Shown here piece after piece: positions 32,590-45,104 of a stretch of DNA of 64,000 nucleotides (the stretch's first letter is position 1; the number at the start of each line of letters is the position of its first letter). The position numbers and the translations under genes were made by a program. Source of the stretch: Achatina immaculata (Eukaryota > Mollusca > Gastropoda > Stylommatophora > Achatinidae); assembly GCA_009760885.1 (NCBI GenBank), contig CM019697.1, positions 33,817,096-33,881,095 on the forward strand. Direction: 5' to 3'. The notes below the pieces were generated by a model. The model was given only the letters and a program-made list of their open reading frames with translations. It made no database searches and was not told the DNA's origin.

Positions 32590-35255
32590 CAGGAGGCTTT
32601 GGGGGCGGTAGATAAATAGTTGCAAGCTGGAAGTCAAGAGGCTTGTGAGCTGTAAAATAATAGTTATTTAAGTTGGAAGTCAAGAGGCCCGTGAGCTGAA
32701 TATTAATAGTTGTTTATGTTGGAAGTCAAGAGGCTTGTGAGCTGCAAATTAATAGTTGTTGAAGTTGGAAGTCAAGAGGCCCGTGAGCTGAATATTAGTA
32801 GTTGTTTATGTTGGAAGTCAAGAGGCTCGTGAGCTGTAAATTAATAGTTGTTTATGTTGGAAGTCAAGAGGCTTGTGAGCTGTAAATTAATAGTTGTTTA
32901 TGTTGGAAGTCAAGAGGCTCGTGAACTGTAAATTAATATTTGTTTATGTTGGAAGTCAAGAGGCTCGTGAACTGTAAATTAACAGTTGTTTAAGTTGGAA
33001 GTCAAGAGGCTTGTGAGCTGTAAATTAATAGTTGTTTATGTTGGAAGTCAAGAGGTTCGTAAACTGTAAATTAATAGTTACTTAAGTTGGAAATCGAGAG
33101 GCTTGTGAGCTGCAAATTAACAGTTGTTTAAGTTGAAAGCCAAGAGGCGCGTGAGATGCAAATTAATAGCTGTTTAGGTTGATGGTCAAGAGGCTTTTGA
33201 GCTACAAATTAATATTTGCAAGCTGGAAATCAATACGCTTCTAATTTGAATTTAATATGTGTTTTGGAAGTCAAGAGGCATATGAACTGCAAACTAATAG
33301 TTGTTTATGCTGGAAGTCAAGAGGCTTGTGAATTGAATATTAGTAGTTGTTTGAGTTGAAAGTTAAGAGGCTCGCGAGCTGCAAGTTAATAGATGTTTAT
33401 GTTGAAAGTCAAAAGGTTTGTGAGCTGTAAATTAATAGTTGCAAGCTGGAAGTGAAGATACTTTTGAGCTGCACATAAACAGTTTTTTAAGTTGATGTAA
33501 AGAGGCATGTGAACTGCAAATTAATAATTGTTGGATGTAAAGAGGCGTGAGAGCTGCAAATTAATAATTGTTGGATGTAAAGAGGCGTGAGAGCTGCAAA
33601 TTAATAATTGTTGGATGTAAAAAGGCGTGAGAGCTGCAAATTAATAGTTGTTTAAGCTGATGTAAAGAGGCATATAAGCTGCAAATTAATAATTGTTGGA
33701 TGTAAAGGGGCATGCCAGCTGCAAATTAATAGTCGTTTAAGTTGAAAGTCAAGAGCCTTGTGAGCTGCAAATTCATATTTGTTTGTGTTGGAAGTCAAGA
33801 GCCTTGTGGCATAAATATTAGTAGTTGTTTAAGTTGGAAGTCAAGTGGCTTGTGAGTTGCAAATTAATAGCTGTTTATGTTGGAAGTCAAAAGGTTTCTG
33901 AGATGTATATTAATAATTGCAAACTGGAAGTCAAGATGCTTTTGTGCTGTAAATTAGTAGTTGTTAAATTTGAAAGTCAAGAGGTTTGTGAGCTGCAAAT
34001 GTTTAGTTAAGTTGGAAGTCAAGAGCCTTGTAAGCTGCAAATTAATAGTTGTTTAAGTTTATATAAAGAGGAATGTAAGCTGCAAATTAATAGTTGTTTA
34101 AGTTGAGGTAAAAAGGCTTTTGAGCTGCAAATTAATAGCTGTTTAATTTTAAATGAATAGGCGTGTGAGCTGAACATTAATAGTTGTTTAAGATAATGTA
34201 AAGAATCATGTAGCTGCAAATTTATAGCTGTTTAAGTTGATGTAAAGAGGCATATAAGCTGCACATTAATAATTGTTGGATGTCAAGAGACATGTGAGCT
34301 GGAAATTAGTAGTTATTGAATTTGAAAGTCAAGAGGATATATCAACTGCAAATTACTAGTAGTTTAAATTGGATGTCAAGAGGATATGTGAGCTGCAAAT
34401 TAATATTTGTTTATGTTAAAAATCAAGAGGCTTGTGATCTGTAAATTAATAGTTGTTTAATTTGAAAATCAAGAGGATATGTGAGCTGCAAATTAATAGT
34501 TGATTATTTAGAAAGTAAATGGGATTATGAGCAGCAAATTTATAATTGTTTAAGTTGAAAGTCAAGAGGGATGCTAGCTGAAAATTAATAGTTGTTTATG
34601 TTGAATGTCAAGAAGTTCTTGAGCTGCACATTAATAGTTGTTCAAGTTAGATGTCAAGAAGCATGTGAGCTGCAAATTAATAGTTGTTTAAGTTGAAGTC
34701 AAGAGGCGTGTGAGATACAATTTAATAGCTGTTTAAGTTATAAGTCAAGAGGCTTGTGAGCTGCAAATTAATAATTGTTGGATGTAAAGAGGCGTGTGAG
34801 CTGCACATTAATAGTTGTTTAAGTTTAATGTCACGAAGCATGTGAGCTGCAAAGTAATAGTTAAGTTGGATGTCAAAAGGCATGCGAGCTGCAAAGTAAT
34901 AGTTAAGTTGGATGTCAAAAGGCATGTGAGCTGCAAAGTAATAGTTAAATTGGATGTCAAAAGGCATGCGAGCTGCAAAGTAATAGTTAAGTTGGATGTC
35001 AAAAGGCATGTGAGCTGCAAAGTAATAGTTAAGTTGGATGTCAAAAGGCATGCGAGCTGCAAAGTAATAGTTAAGTTGGATGTCAAAAGGCATGTGAGCT
35101 GCAAAGTAATAGTTAAGGTGGATGTCAAAAGGCATGTGAGCTGCAAATTATTAGCTATGTTGGATGTCAAAAGGCATGTGAGCTACAAAGTAATAGTCAT
35201 TTAAGTTTAATGTCACGAAGCGTGTGAGCTGCAAATTAATAGTTAAGTTGGAAGT
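32590..35255. repeat. ~46/42-bp minisatellite array, 2.7 kb
   Basis: Units built on gttggaagtcaagaggcttg, tgagctgcaaattaatagtt and gtttaa. The left two thirds are diverged with a period near 45-46. At about 34815-35200 the unit is 42 bp and homogeneous, with cgag/tgag variants alternating (aaaggcatgcgagc, then aaaggcatgtgagc), a dimeric higher-order unit of 84 bp. 42 is divisible by 3, so both strands stay open there (34722-35204), an artefact. Confidence 0.9.
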
Positions 35256-35449
35256 CTAGAACCAAGTCAAGAAACATGAATGCTTTTCGCTGTATACCTT
35301 TTATTGTTACCAGTATACACACCAATCAAAATTTATCATCTTTCAGTGGTATTCTTATTTTTTCTTTATTCTTTTCCATTCCTTAGGTACCTCTACAAAA
35401 GACATTTGTAATCATGATTGTCAATGTTGTACTAGTAATAGCATTTCTT

Positions 35450-35565
35450 CCGTGTTGAAGAACATCATTTCTTACTCAGCTGCACATCTTTGGAATACCC
35501 TCCCATCCCATTTAAAATTCACAAAATTCATAGTGAATATTCATTCTTAAAATTTCAAACGTTCT
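35450..35565 (+). mobile_element. CR1/Jockey-type LINE C-terminal scrap
   Basis: The plus frame reads LKNIISYSAAHLWNTLPSHL, matching the KSLAYSAVQLWNTLPF end of the LINE at 30018. Only about 100 bp remains, next to a (TA)n tract. Confidence 0.6.
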
Positions 35566-35567
35566 CA

Positions 35568-35572
<5 letters not shown>

Positions 35573-35611
<39 letters not shown>
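35573..35611. repeat. (TA)n microsatellite
   Basis: About 19 TA units, immediately 5' of the RTE-like LINE. A shorter TA run follows the element's 3' end (37640-37654), so the element probably inserted into a TA tract. Confidence 0.95.
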
Positions 35612-35615
<4 letters not shown>

Positions 35616-37634
35616 GAAGAGATGACACCAGATGAATTGGCTACGCAGGCCAAAGATATCTTAGTAACAACAGCTAAAGACATGGTTCCAGTAAAGAAAA
35701 CACAAAGGAATAGATGGATCACAGCAGGTACACTAGAACTGATAAAACAATGTAGAGAAATGAAGACGCAATGGAGAGTGACAAACAACAACAAAGATAA
35801 ATATAAAACTTTAACAAAAGAAGTACGAAGAAACATAAGAAAAGACAAAAAACAATACATACAAGATTGTTGTGAAAGAATAGAAGAACATCAGAGGTGT
35901 GGAAGAGATAGTGAAATGTTTAAAGAAATGAAGTCATTGACGAGAAATGTCACACCTAAGCTAAATGTAATTTGTGATGAGATGGGGAATACCCTGACAG
36001 AGACAGAGGAAATTCTGGAAAGATGGCAGGAATATTGCAAAAGAATGTATGAAACAACCGACTGTGGAAGCAGAAATCAACAGTGTGAATTATTATTGGA
36101 TGAGAAAGAACCCGAGCCGACAATGGAAGAAGTTTTATGGGCAATAAAGAGTCTGAAAAATGGTAAATCACCAGGATGTGATGAGATAACCGCTGAATTT
36201 ATTAAAGCAGGAGGAAAGGAGTGTGCAACAATCTATCATGCACTATGTAAAAAGATATGGCATTCAGGTATTTGGCCAAAAGAATGGAAAAGAACTGTAT
36301 TCATACCACTGCCAAAAAAGGGTAACCTGAAATTATGCACCAACTACAGAACTGTTGCCCTGATTAGTCATGCCAGTAAAATTCTGTTAAAAATCATAAT
36401 GGGTAGACTTCGAAAGAAAATAGAAGAAGAAGTCAATATGGTCCAAGCTGGCTTCAGGCAAGGAAGAGGATCAAGAGATCATATATTCAATCTAAGATTA
36501 ATAATAGAGAAATGCAGGGAGTTTAATGTGAATCTATATTTATCCTTTATAGACTACTCAAAGGCATTTGATTGTGTACAACACCAGAAACTTTGGGAAA
36601 TAATGGAAAAAATGGGATTTCCAACACATTTGATACAATTAACATCACTGCTGTATTTAGACCAACAAGCAGCAGTAAGAATAAATGGTGAAACAACAAG
36701 TTGGTTTGACATAAAACAAGGGGTCCGTCAGGGGTGCATATTGTCACCCTACTTATTTAACTTGTATACTGAAAATATAATGAGGAATGTTAGAGAAGAT
36801 GTAGACAAAGAATATTACGATGCCATAACAGTTGGAGGTTATGAAATACCAGAGATTAGATATGCTGATGACACAGTATTGCTGTCCACAACACAAGAAG
36901 GAATGGAAAAACTAATTATGTCAGTCCGCAAGAACAGCGAAGAGCAGAACCTCTATCTTAATGCAAAGAAAACTAAAGTGCTGTCTACTGACAAAACAAA
37001 CAAGGCAACTGAAATATGTATCAATGAGGAAAAACTGGAAGAAGTGGAGAGTTTTGAATATCTTGGATCACTACTAACTAATAATGGAGATACAATGAGG
37101 GAAATTAAAAGGAGGACATCTATTGCTCTTCAGAAAGTAAAACAAATAAAGCATCTGTGGAGAGGAGCAGACAGAACCACAAAAATAAGATTTTTAAGGG
37201 CATGCATCTTTCCTATCGCAACATATGCCTGTGAGACCTGGACACTTAACAAAACAGCTGAGAAGCACATAAATGCCTTTGAATGTAAATGCTATAGAAG
37301 AGTTCTCCAAATATCGTGGACACAAAAAAGAACAAATATATCTATACTACAAGATCTTAATATTGAAGAAGGCTGGCTAGTAAAGAGGATTAAAGAGAGA
37401 AAACTTAAATATTTTGGCCACATTAAACGTCATGATAATTTAGAGAAGACCGTATTGGAAGGATACATAATGGGAAAAAGAAAAAGAGGAAGACCGAAAC
37501 GAAGATGGCTGCAAGACATCGTTGATGATCTGGAAATGGATGCAGCAGCAGCAGGCCATCTTGCTCACAACCGAGAGGCCTACAGGAGTGCTGTTTGGGA
37601 GGCAAAGTTCCGCAAGGGACATGCAAAGGAATGA
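35612..37634 (+). CDS. RTE-like LINE reverse transcriptase, open ORF (5' truncated)
   Basis: An uninterrupted frame of about 670 codons runs from 35612 to the TGA at 37632-37634; the reported frame begins at 35490 only because it reads through the TA repeat. No endonuclease domain is present, so the element is 5'-truncated. Blocks: EVLWAIKSLKNGKSPGCDEI, PKKGNLKLCTNYRTVALISH, MVQAGFRQGRGSRDHIFNLR, LYLSFIDYSKAFDCVQ, GVRQGCILSPYLFNLYTE and IRYADDTVLLS (YADD at 36861-36872). The C-terminus carries IFPIATYACETWTLNK, YFGHIKRHDNLEKTVLEG and GKRKRGRPKRRWLQDIVDDL. The order and spacing resemble BovB/RTE-type elements. The tail is (ATGA)n. Copies: 25995-26318, 51005-52510 and 56893-57182. It would have no start codon or promoter of its own here. 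Confidence 0.88.
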
Positions 37635-37654
37635 ATGAATATATATATATATAA

Positions 37655-38209
37655 TGTTTATGCAGTTGGACTTGTGGATAAAAGTTAAAGTTAGAAGATT
37701 TGTTATTTAAATGTCTTTTTATGTGTTTGTTTGGTGGTCTGTGTTTGGTGGTTTGCTACTAAAGCGATGATGAGTGTCAAAGTTGAGAGTTCATTTGTTC
37801 AAGTCTTCTTCTTCTTCTTGTGCCCTCTTATTACTATTATTGCACTTTCTTGTTTTCTTCTTCTATGTTGTAATCATATTTAAATTCATCTCACCCTTCT
37901 TGTCAGTATTATCATTCTCTTCCTCGTTCTCATAACCATTTTCTCTTGTTGTTTTGTTTCAAACTCCACCTCTTACCTCCTTTTCCTCTACCTAATCAAC
38001 TGCCTAACCATGACTTACCTCACGAAAGAACATTCTTCCATCTTTCTCTGATCTTAACACCAAAGAGCTTCAGTCTTCTTATGTTAGACACTGAAGATCT
38101 TTGTCTTAGTTCTTTCCTGTATGAAATTTGTTTCTCCTGGTAACGTTACTTTTAATCTTTTCCTTTATGAATGTCTCTTTTCCTGATCTCTTCTGAATTC
38201 ACAACTGTT
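37655..38209. other. Unassigned T/C-rich sequence
   Basis: Contains a CTT run near 37806-37820. Short plus frame at 37946-38143 without recognised domain. Confidence 0.4.
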
Positions 38210-39760
38210 CTTCATACTTTCTCTATGTTATTATACTTTTATATTTTCTCTATGTATTTATATTCTAGATAATTTTTTATGTAATTATATTTTTGATATT
38301 TTCTCCACGTATTAATATTCTTCATATTTTCTCCATGCATTTATATTCTATAAATTTTTTTCTATGAATTTATATTTCTGACATTTTTTTCTATAAGCAT
38401 ATTTTTGAAAATTTTTTTCTATAAGCATATTTTTGACTTTTTTTTCTATAAGCGTATTTTTGACATTTTCTATACGAATGTACATTCTTGATATTTTCTC
38501 TCTTTCTATATCTACGAATTTACATTTTTTACACTTTCTCTATGAATTTACATTTTCGGCACTTTATCTATGAATTTACATTTTCGGCACTTTATCTATG
38601 AATTTACATTTTTGACATTTTCTCTATGAATTTATGTTCATTCAGTGAATTCCGTCATGTAACATTTTGTGTGTGTGTTTCACATCTTAACATTTTCTCT
38701 TTGTGTTTCACATCTTAACATTTTCTCTTTGTATTTCACATCTTAACATTTTCTCTTTGTGTTTCACATCATCTTAACATTTTCTCTGTGTGTTTCACGT
38801 CCTAACATTTTCCCTGTGTGTTTCAAATCTTAACATTTTCTCTGTATGTTTCACATCTTAACATTTTCTCTGTGTGTTTCACATCTTAACATTTTCTCTG
38901 TATGTTTCACATCTTAACATTTTCTCTGTGTTTCATATCTTAACATTTTATTTGTGTGTTTCACATCCTAACATTTTCTCTGTGTGTTTCAAATCTTAAC
39001 ATTTTCTCTGTATGTTTCACATCTTAACATTTTCTCTGTATGTTTCACATCTTAACATTTTCTCTGTGTGTTTCACATCTTAACATTTTCTCTGATTGTG
39101 TTTCAAATCTGAACATTTTCTCTGTGTGTTTCACATCTTAACATTTTCTCTGTGTGTTTCACATCGTAACATTTTCTCTGTGTGTTTCACATCTTAACAT
39201 TTTCTCTGTGAAATTTTATTCTTCAGAATGTCTCTATGGATTTCGCATCTTGATAATATCTCTTTAAAATTCTTGTTGTGGCATTTTCTCTGCAAAATTC
39301 CTATTGTGACAATGTCTCTATAAAATTCTTATGTTGACATTTTGTTTTTAAAATTCTAATTGTGATACTTACCCTATAAAATTCTCATTCTCACATTTTC
39401 CCTATAAAATTCTCATTTTGATACGTGTTTCTCATCTTGATATTTTTTAGCAGTTTCTTTACGTGACATTTTCTCTGTGAATTTTTTATATATGATATTC
39501 TCTCTTTGAATTTTTTATGTATGATATTCTCTATGTGAATTTTTATGTATGATATTCTCTCTATGAATTTATATGTATGATATTCTCTCTATTAATTTCT
39601 AAGGTATGACTTTTTCTCTACGAATTTCTGTGTATGATATTCCCTCTACGAACTTCTAAGATATGGCATTCTCCCTATGAATTTCCTTATATGTCATTTC
39701 CTCTTTGAATTTCTGTCCACGGTATTATCCTACGAAATTTCTGTGTATGACATTCTCTCT
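38210..39760. repeat. ~28-bp minisatellite family, left part
   Basis: Diverged units with cattttctctNNgNNtttca at 38640-39215 (period 28, tcttaacattttctctgtgt) and looser ttctctatgaatttctatgt units on both sides. Confidence 0.8.
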
Positions 39761-41305
39761 ATGAATGTCTAAGTTACAACATTCTCTATATGAATATCTA
39801 AGGTACAACATGCTCTCTATGAATATCTAAGCTATAACATTCTCTCTATGATAACTAAGCTAAAACATTCTCTCTTTGAATATCTAAGCTATAACATTCT
39901 CTCAGTGAATATCTAAGCTATGACATTCTCTCTATGAACATCTAAGCTATAAAGTTCTCTCTATGAATATCTGAACTATAACATTCTCTCTACGATTATC
40001 TAAGCTATAACATTCTCTCTACGATTATCTAAGCTATAACATTCTCTCTACGATTATCTAAGCTATAACATTCTCTCTATGATTATCTAAGCTATAACAT
40101 TCTCTCTATGATTATCTAAGCTATAACATTCTCTCTATGATTATCTAAGCTATAACATTCTCTCTATGATTATCTAAGCTATAACATTCTCTCTACGATT
40201 ATCTAAGCCATAACATTCTCTCTATGATTACCTAAGCTATAACATTCTCTCTATGATTATCTAAGCTATAACATTCTCTCTATGATTATCTAAACTATAA
40301 CATTCTCTCTATGATTATCTAAGCTATAACATTCTCTCTGTGATTATCTAAGCTATAAAGTTCTCTCTATGAATATCTGAACTATAACATTCTCTCTACG
40401 ATTATCTAAGCTATAACATTCTCTCTACGATTATCTAAGCTATAACATTCTCTCTACGATTATCTAAGCTATAACATTCTCTCTACGATTATCTAAGCTA
40501 TAACATTCTCTCTACGATTATCTAAGCTATAACATTCTCTCTACGATTATCTAAGCTATAACATTCTCTCTATGATTATCTAAGCTATAACATTCTCTCT
40601 ATGATTATCTAAACTATAACATTCTCTCTATGATTATCTAAGCTATAACATTCTCTCTATGATTATCTAAGCTATAACATTCTCTCTACGATTATCTAAG
40701 CCATAACATTCTCTCTATGATTACCTAAGCTATAACATTCTCTCTATGATTATCTAAGCTATAACATTCTCTCTATGATTATCTAAACTATAACATTCTC
40801 TCTATGATTATCTAAGCTATAACATTCTCTCTGTGATTATCTAAGCTATAAAGTTCTCTCTATGAATATCTGAACTATAACATTCTCTCTATGATTATCT
40901 AAGCTATAACATTCTCTCTGTGATTATCTAAGCTATAACATTCTCTCTATGATTATCTAAGCCATAACATTCTCTCTATGATTATCTAAGCTATAACATT
41001 CTCTCTATGATTATCTAAGCTATAACATTCTCTCTATGATTATCTAAGCCATAACATTCTCTCTATGATTATCTAAGCTATAACATTCTCTCTATGTATC
41101 TAAGCTATAACATTCTCTCTATGATTATCTAAGCTAACATTCTCTCTATGATTATCTAAGCTATAACATTCTCTCTATGATTATCTAAGCTATAACATTC
41201 TCTCTATGATTATCTAAGCTATAACATTCTCTCTATGATTATCTAAGCTATAACATTCTCTCTATGATTATCTAAGCTATAACATTCTCTCTATGATTAT
41301 CTCCA
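39761..41305. repeat. 29-bp minisatellite (attctctctatgattatcta)
   Basis: About 53 units of 29 bp, each ending agctataac. A variant pair, ataaagttctctctatgaat then atctgaactataac, recurs near 39947, 40352 and 40855, marking multi-unit block duplications. The conserved ttctctct core is shared with the array to the left. Confidence 0.95.
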
Positions 41306-41940
41306 CCCAAAATCTGCAAAACGTTTGCCCCACACTGGTGACCATTTTCTTTGCCTGTATTCCCCTAAAATTCACACCTGCCATTTCTCTCTTTCTCCCT
41401 TTCATCACACCGTTCTTTCTACAGTCTCTCCTCTTCTTTTTAATCTCTTTCTGGCGCTTAGAAACCTGCAGAAGTGAACTCTCTCTTGCAGATAAGGCAT
41501 TCCTACATAGATTAATTCTCCTGGCATTTGTGTGTGTGTGTGCTTTTTTTTTTAAAAAGGTCTTTCAGCACAAGCTGAACATATCAGAGGAGGGCTTTCC
41601 ACGCCTCCCCTCCCCCCTCCCTTCTCTCCATGCCCCAGTCCCCCTTAGCAACACAAAATAAAAATCGTGTAATAGGTATATAAATACACACACGTGCGCG
41701 TGCGAGACTGGGGTGAGAAACAACCCTCCACAACGAGGCTGGAGCTATTTATAGCAACAGCTGACATTCCAGCCACACTTGACTGTTTGTGCGAGCGCAC
41801 TTTTACTTGGCTGCTGTTGGGTTGTGATCGACGCTGTTGGGGTGTTGAGCGTACTGTTTGTTGTCTGTGTGTAGGTTTTGTCGTTTGCCACGTTAGATCC
41901 TAAACTTCCTTTGTTTGTTTGTTTCTTTCTTTCTTTTGTC
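41306..41940. other. Unassigned sequence
   Basis: Plus frame 41293-41661 starts in the minisatellite and has no recognised domain. Short (GT)n at 41529-41540. Confidence 0.35.
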
Positions 41941-41941
41941 A

Positions 41942-42165
<224 letters not shown>

Positions 42166-42167
42166 AG

Positions 42168-42305
42168 ATAAAAGGGATGGCGGCTGCAGTAAAACTGGTT
42201 CAAATAATAAAGGTAAACAGAGGTGTATGGTGCAGTTTTACAAAGCGGCAGAAAGTATGGGAGTAAGATGAGAATGTGTTAATGAGAAACATACAACATC
42301 CAATA
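42168..42305 (-). mobile_element. PLE terminal-repeat fragment
   Basis: Matches the reverse complement of 6700-6860 (gataaaaggg, gtaaaactggttcaa, gtgtatggtgcag and acatacaacatcc in order). It stops in acatccaatag, just before the conserved hairpin, where a LINE 3' tail follows. The microsatellite-side end coincides with the PLE end. Confidence 0.75.
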
Positions 42306-42379
42306 GATGTAAGACGGGCCTGCGTGCCCAATTCTTTACCCTTGAAAAATAAAGATTATTCATTCATTCATTCATTCAT

Positions 42380-42380
<1 letters not shown>
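42306..42380 (+). mobile_element. CR1/Jockey-type LINE 3' tail scrap
   Basis: gtaagacgggcctgcgtgcc, AATAAAGATT and (ATTC)n, matching the 3' end of the family at 21786. It directly abuts an (ATCT)n array. Confidence 0.8.

Positions 42381-42470
<90 letters not shown>
42381..42470. repeat. (ATCT)n microsatellite
   Basis: About 22 ATCT units between the plus-strand (ATTC)n LINE tail and the 3' end of a minus-strand LINE fragment; it may be the (AGAT)n tail of the latter. Confidence 0.97.
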
Positions 42471-42471
<1 letters not shown>

Positions 42472-42474
42472 AAG

Positions 42475-42715
42475 GTCCCTACCGGCAGGCGTAAGATATC
42501 ATGTCCTTCTATGGACATCCCTTGTGCATCTCAGCAGACTTGTCACCAAACCAGGATACCAGACCATCAAACATCTTTTCTCTCTGTCTACCTCTACCTC
42601 TTCTACCTTCGATCTTCCTTGTTCTAGCCTTCCTCTCCTCCAAACACATCTCACATCTCTGGATTGTCGTTTTCTGATCTTCATTATGATTGGCTGCGCC
42701 TTTTAAAAAAGATTT
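42475..42715 (-). mobile_element. LINE C-terminal fragment
   Basis: On the minus strand, across shifted frames: MKIRKRQSRD, VWRRGRLE, then GRRGRGRQREKMFDGLVSWF and a stop, then KDMISYAC. The IRKRQ, GRRGRGRQREKM and Trp/Met-Ile-Ala end pattern is typical of RTE-like LINE C-termini. No complete frame remains. Confidence 0.55.
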
Positions 42716-43084
42716 TCAGTCGAACTCCAAGAAATATGAAATGGCTGAATGTGATTTATGATAAAATATGGGCTGGTTATTGTCTATGACAGAGAAGATC
42801 ATGACCACGGCAGACAAAGATAAATTCATTCATTCATTGCGTGTCGTGTGGGGCATAACTTCAGCTCCGTCGTGTGAGATCATGGGTGTTTCCGATTGAA
42901 TCCAAGTGCCTTTATTTTTCATTCGGCTGAGATATTTCTTTTCTTAATCTCCCAATGGATTGAAAGTTTGAAAGTATCATGGTGGTGGTGGTGGTGGTTT
43001 GGGGGGGGGGCGGATATAGAAGGACGGAAAATTAAATAAAAGAGGTAAGAAGGAATAACTGATAACAGAATTTAAGGAACGAAA
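42716..43084. other. Unassigned; weak tRNA-like stretch near 42840-42910
   Basis: A G-rich run and (GGT)n occur at 42980-43010. gattgaatcca near 42893 is B-box-like but no tRNA fold is convincing. Confidence 0.3.
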
Positions 43085-43197
<113 letters not shown>

Positions 43198-43468
43198 GCG
43201 CCATCGAGACATCCAGGGAATGTAATGTCAGTGGTCACATTTTCTTTGTGCTGTCAGAACAGGACCTTGTTATGTGGTCAGCGTCATGAATGACCGCCTC
43301 TTATTCCTTGGCTCCAGTAGGAATCGAGTACCCGTTTCTATAGTTTTGTGATTGTGTTGAGGCAGGGGAGGGGGGAGGGAAGAGAGAGCACTTTCTGGCT
43401 GGACTTGAACCGTCGATCTCCGCATGAGAGATTAGGGTACTAACCAGTGTGCCATGCATGCGCCCTAT
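43198..43468 (-). mobile_element. tRNA-derived SINE
   Basis: On the minus strand the 5' part contains an A-box-like TGGCACACTGG (43444-43454) and a B box GGTTCAAGTCC (43401-43411), the internal RNA polymerase III promoter of tRNA genes. A body of about 200 bp follows and ends in a (CTAT)n tail. A block around 43308-43340 aligns with 50634-50665 in another copy, suggesting a shared central domain. Being tRNA-headed, bodied and microsatellite-tailed, it is a SINE and not a tRNA gene. Confidence 0.7.
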
Positions 43469-43566
43469 TTCGGAAATGTTAGTCTGAGACATGCGCTCCA
43501 AGGTCGTTTATGTTTTGATTGCTTCTTCTTCTTGTGGGGTCTGGTTCATGTGTTATGTTCAAACCC

Positions 43567-43632
43567 ACACACACACACACACACTCTCTCTCTCTCTCAC
43601 GCACATATACACACACAAACACTCACATACAC
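43567..43632. repeat. (CA)n/(CT)n microsatellite
   Basis: CA repeat, short CT block, then interrupted CA repeats. Confidence 0.9.
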
Positions 43633-44300
43633 ACATTTACACGAATACGCTCTCACTGGTACGACTTAGTCCCCCTAATTGTACAACTAAACTAATGTGA
43701 TGTCCTGTTCTCCTGATTACCGTGTATATAATATAATCTGGTACACTTTATCCTACAGGCACAAATCCTCCATATTAGGTCGCTGTTTTCCCTAACACTG
43801 CTATATCCGGTAGCCATTTTTGTTCAGCAAGGTCTAATGGAGAGACGGAATGTGAATCAGAAAGTTCAAATAAAAAGGCTCTGGACTAAGCATATTTATC
43901 GTGGCATCATTTGCCAGGTGGTCAGGTATTACTTTCACTTTCAGGCCACAAGCGGGGAGGTTTTACGTGGTTGAAGTGAAGTTTTTGCACCTGCTCAAGT
44001 TGGAGTAACAATGGAAGTCTAGAGGCTTCATAAACACATGAAGTATTTTACCATTTAAAATGAGATTATCTAAATCTTTTTACTTATTGTAGTCATCATT
44101 ATCATCATTATCACCATCTTTCCTTTTTCCCCCTGTTTCCAGTTTAGCATGTCTTTAATGAAAATGAGAACACCGATGACCATCACAGTGAAAAGTCTCA
44201 GCTATTTTTGTTTGATGAATTTAATGATTTATGTGGTAAAATAGAACAAGTGAGCTGGAGGAAAACCCGGTGTTCGGTGCCTGGAATGCAATCTTTCGTC
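43633..44300. other. Unassigned sequence
   Basis: No domain, repeat or boundary recognised. Confidence 0.4.
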
Positions 44301-44376
44301 TGCCTTTCATTAAGTGGATCTTTGTACAACGTGTACTTTTAACTTTTTGTTTTGTTTTGTGTGTGCCGTGTTGTCC

Positions 44377-44401
44377 CTGATCAAGGCGTTCTGCTGAAAT
44401 A
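44377..44401 (+). ncRNA. Hammerhead-like motif in PLE-like fragment
   Basis: ctgatcaaggcgttctgctg followed by aaata: the first box is one base from CUGAUGA, then a helix-II-like hairpin and GAAA. The surrounding 44300-44460 has the T-rich layout of the other PLE terminal repeats, but diverged. Confidence 0.35.
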
Positions 44402-44460
44402 TTTGTTTTTGTTAGTTATCGTATATCCTGTTGATAATAGTGTTATTCACTCTTCTCATG

Positions 44461-45104
44461 TTTTGTTTTATTTCTACGCTTTGTAAAAGTGTGCCATGTA
44501 TGTCTCACTTATTTCTAGATCTGTTTTGTACTGACAAAGATAAAACAGAATTAATTTCTATGTGGGTGCCAGTATCGCGGAAACAGCGAACGAAAACTCA
44601 GATACATACAAAAGGGAACACAGTGACGCTGTGAAATAGAGACACAATCTCTAAAACTGGATTAACCACGTCTAAAAACAAAATATGGCAAAATAAACAT
44701 ACAGTGCTTCAGAAACGTTAATTTTAAATTTTCTTAATAAAAAAAAATATATCTGCATCGGGGTTAGACCAAGTGGTCAATGAACTCATGTTTTTGGTTT
44801 TTTTAAGGGGGGGGGGGGAAGCGGGTAACTGTTCTAGTTTGGTCGAAGATGATTAAATCGATCTCATTCTAAAAATATATGATGACCCCTCTCAGAGTTA
44901 TGAAAGGAAAAGTTGCAAAGTTTGGCACTGAGCAATGGCGTCCACCACTGTACTGACTTGTATGAGCGCAAATGCCTTATCCCTTATTCGTTTTAAACAC
45001 ACGGAAGCAAACGGGACTCGAAAGCTCAACCAAAGAGGGTTAATTTGTAATTTCCATTTTAATGGGTCGATGACGCTGTCCAACTTGTCACTCAGTGACT
45101 CATA
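44461..45104. other. Unassigned sequence
   Basis: Short plus frame at 44431-44634 without domain; G10 run near 44810. Confidence 0.35.

Noticed and set aside
34722..35204. Overlapping ORFs on both strands of the 42-bp array
   Set aside because: The period is divisible by 3 and the unit lacks stops in those frames; both strands open together, which argues against coding.
42840..42910. Third SINE copy
   Set aside because: The B-box resemblance is weak and no body homology to the two SINE copies was seen.
43400..43470. Functional tRNA gene on the minus strand
   Set aside because: A and B boxes are present, but no clean cloverleaf closes, and a SINE body with (CTAT)n tail follows.
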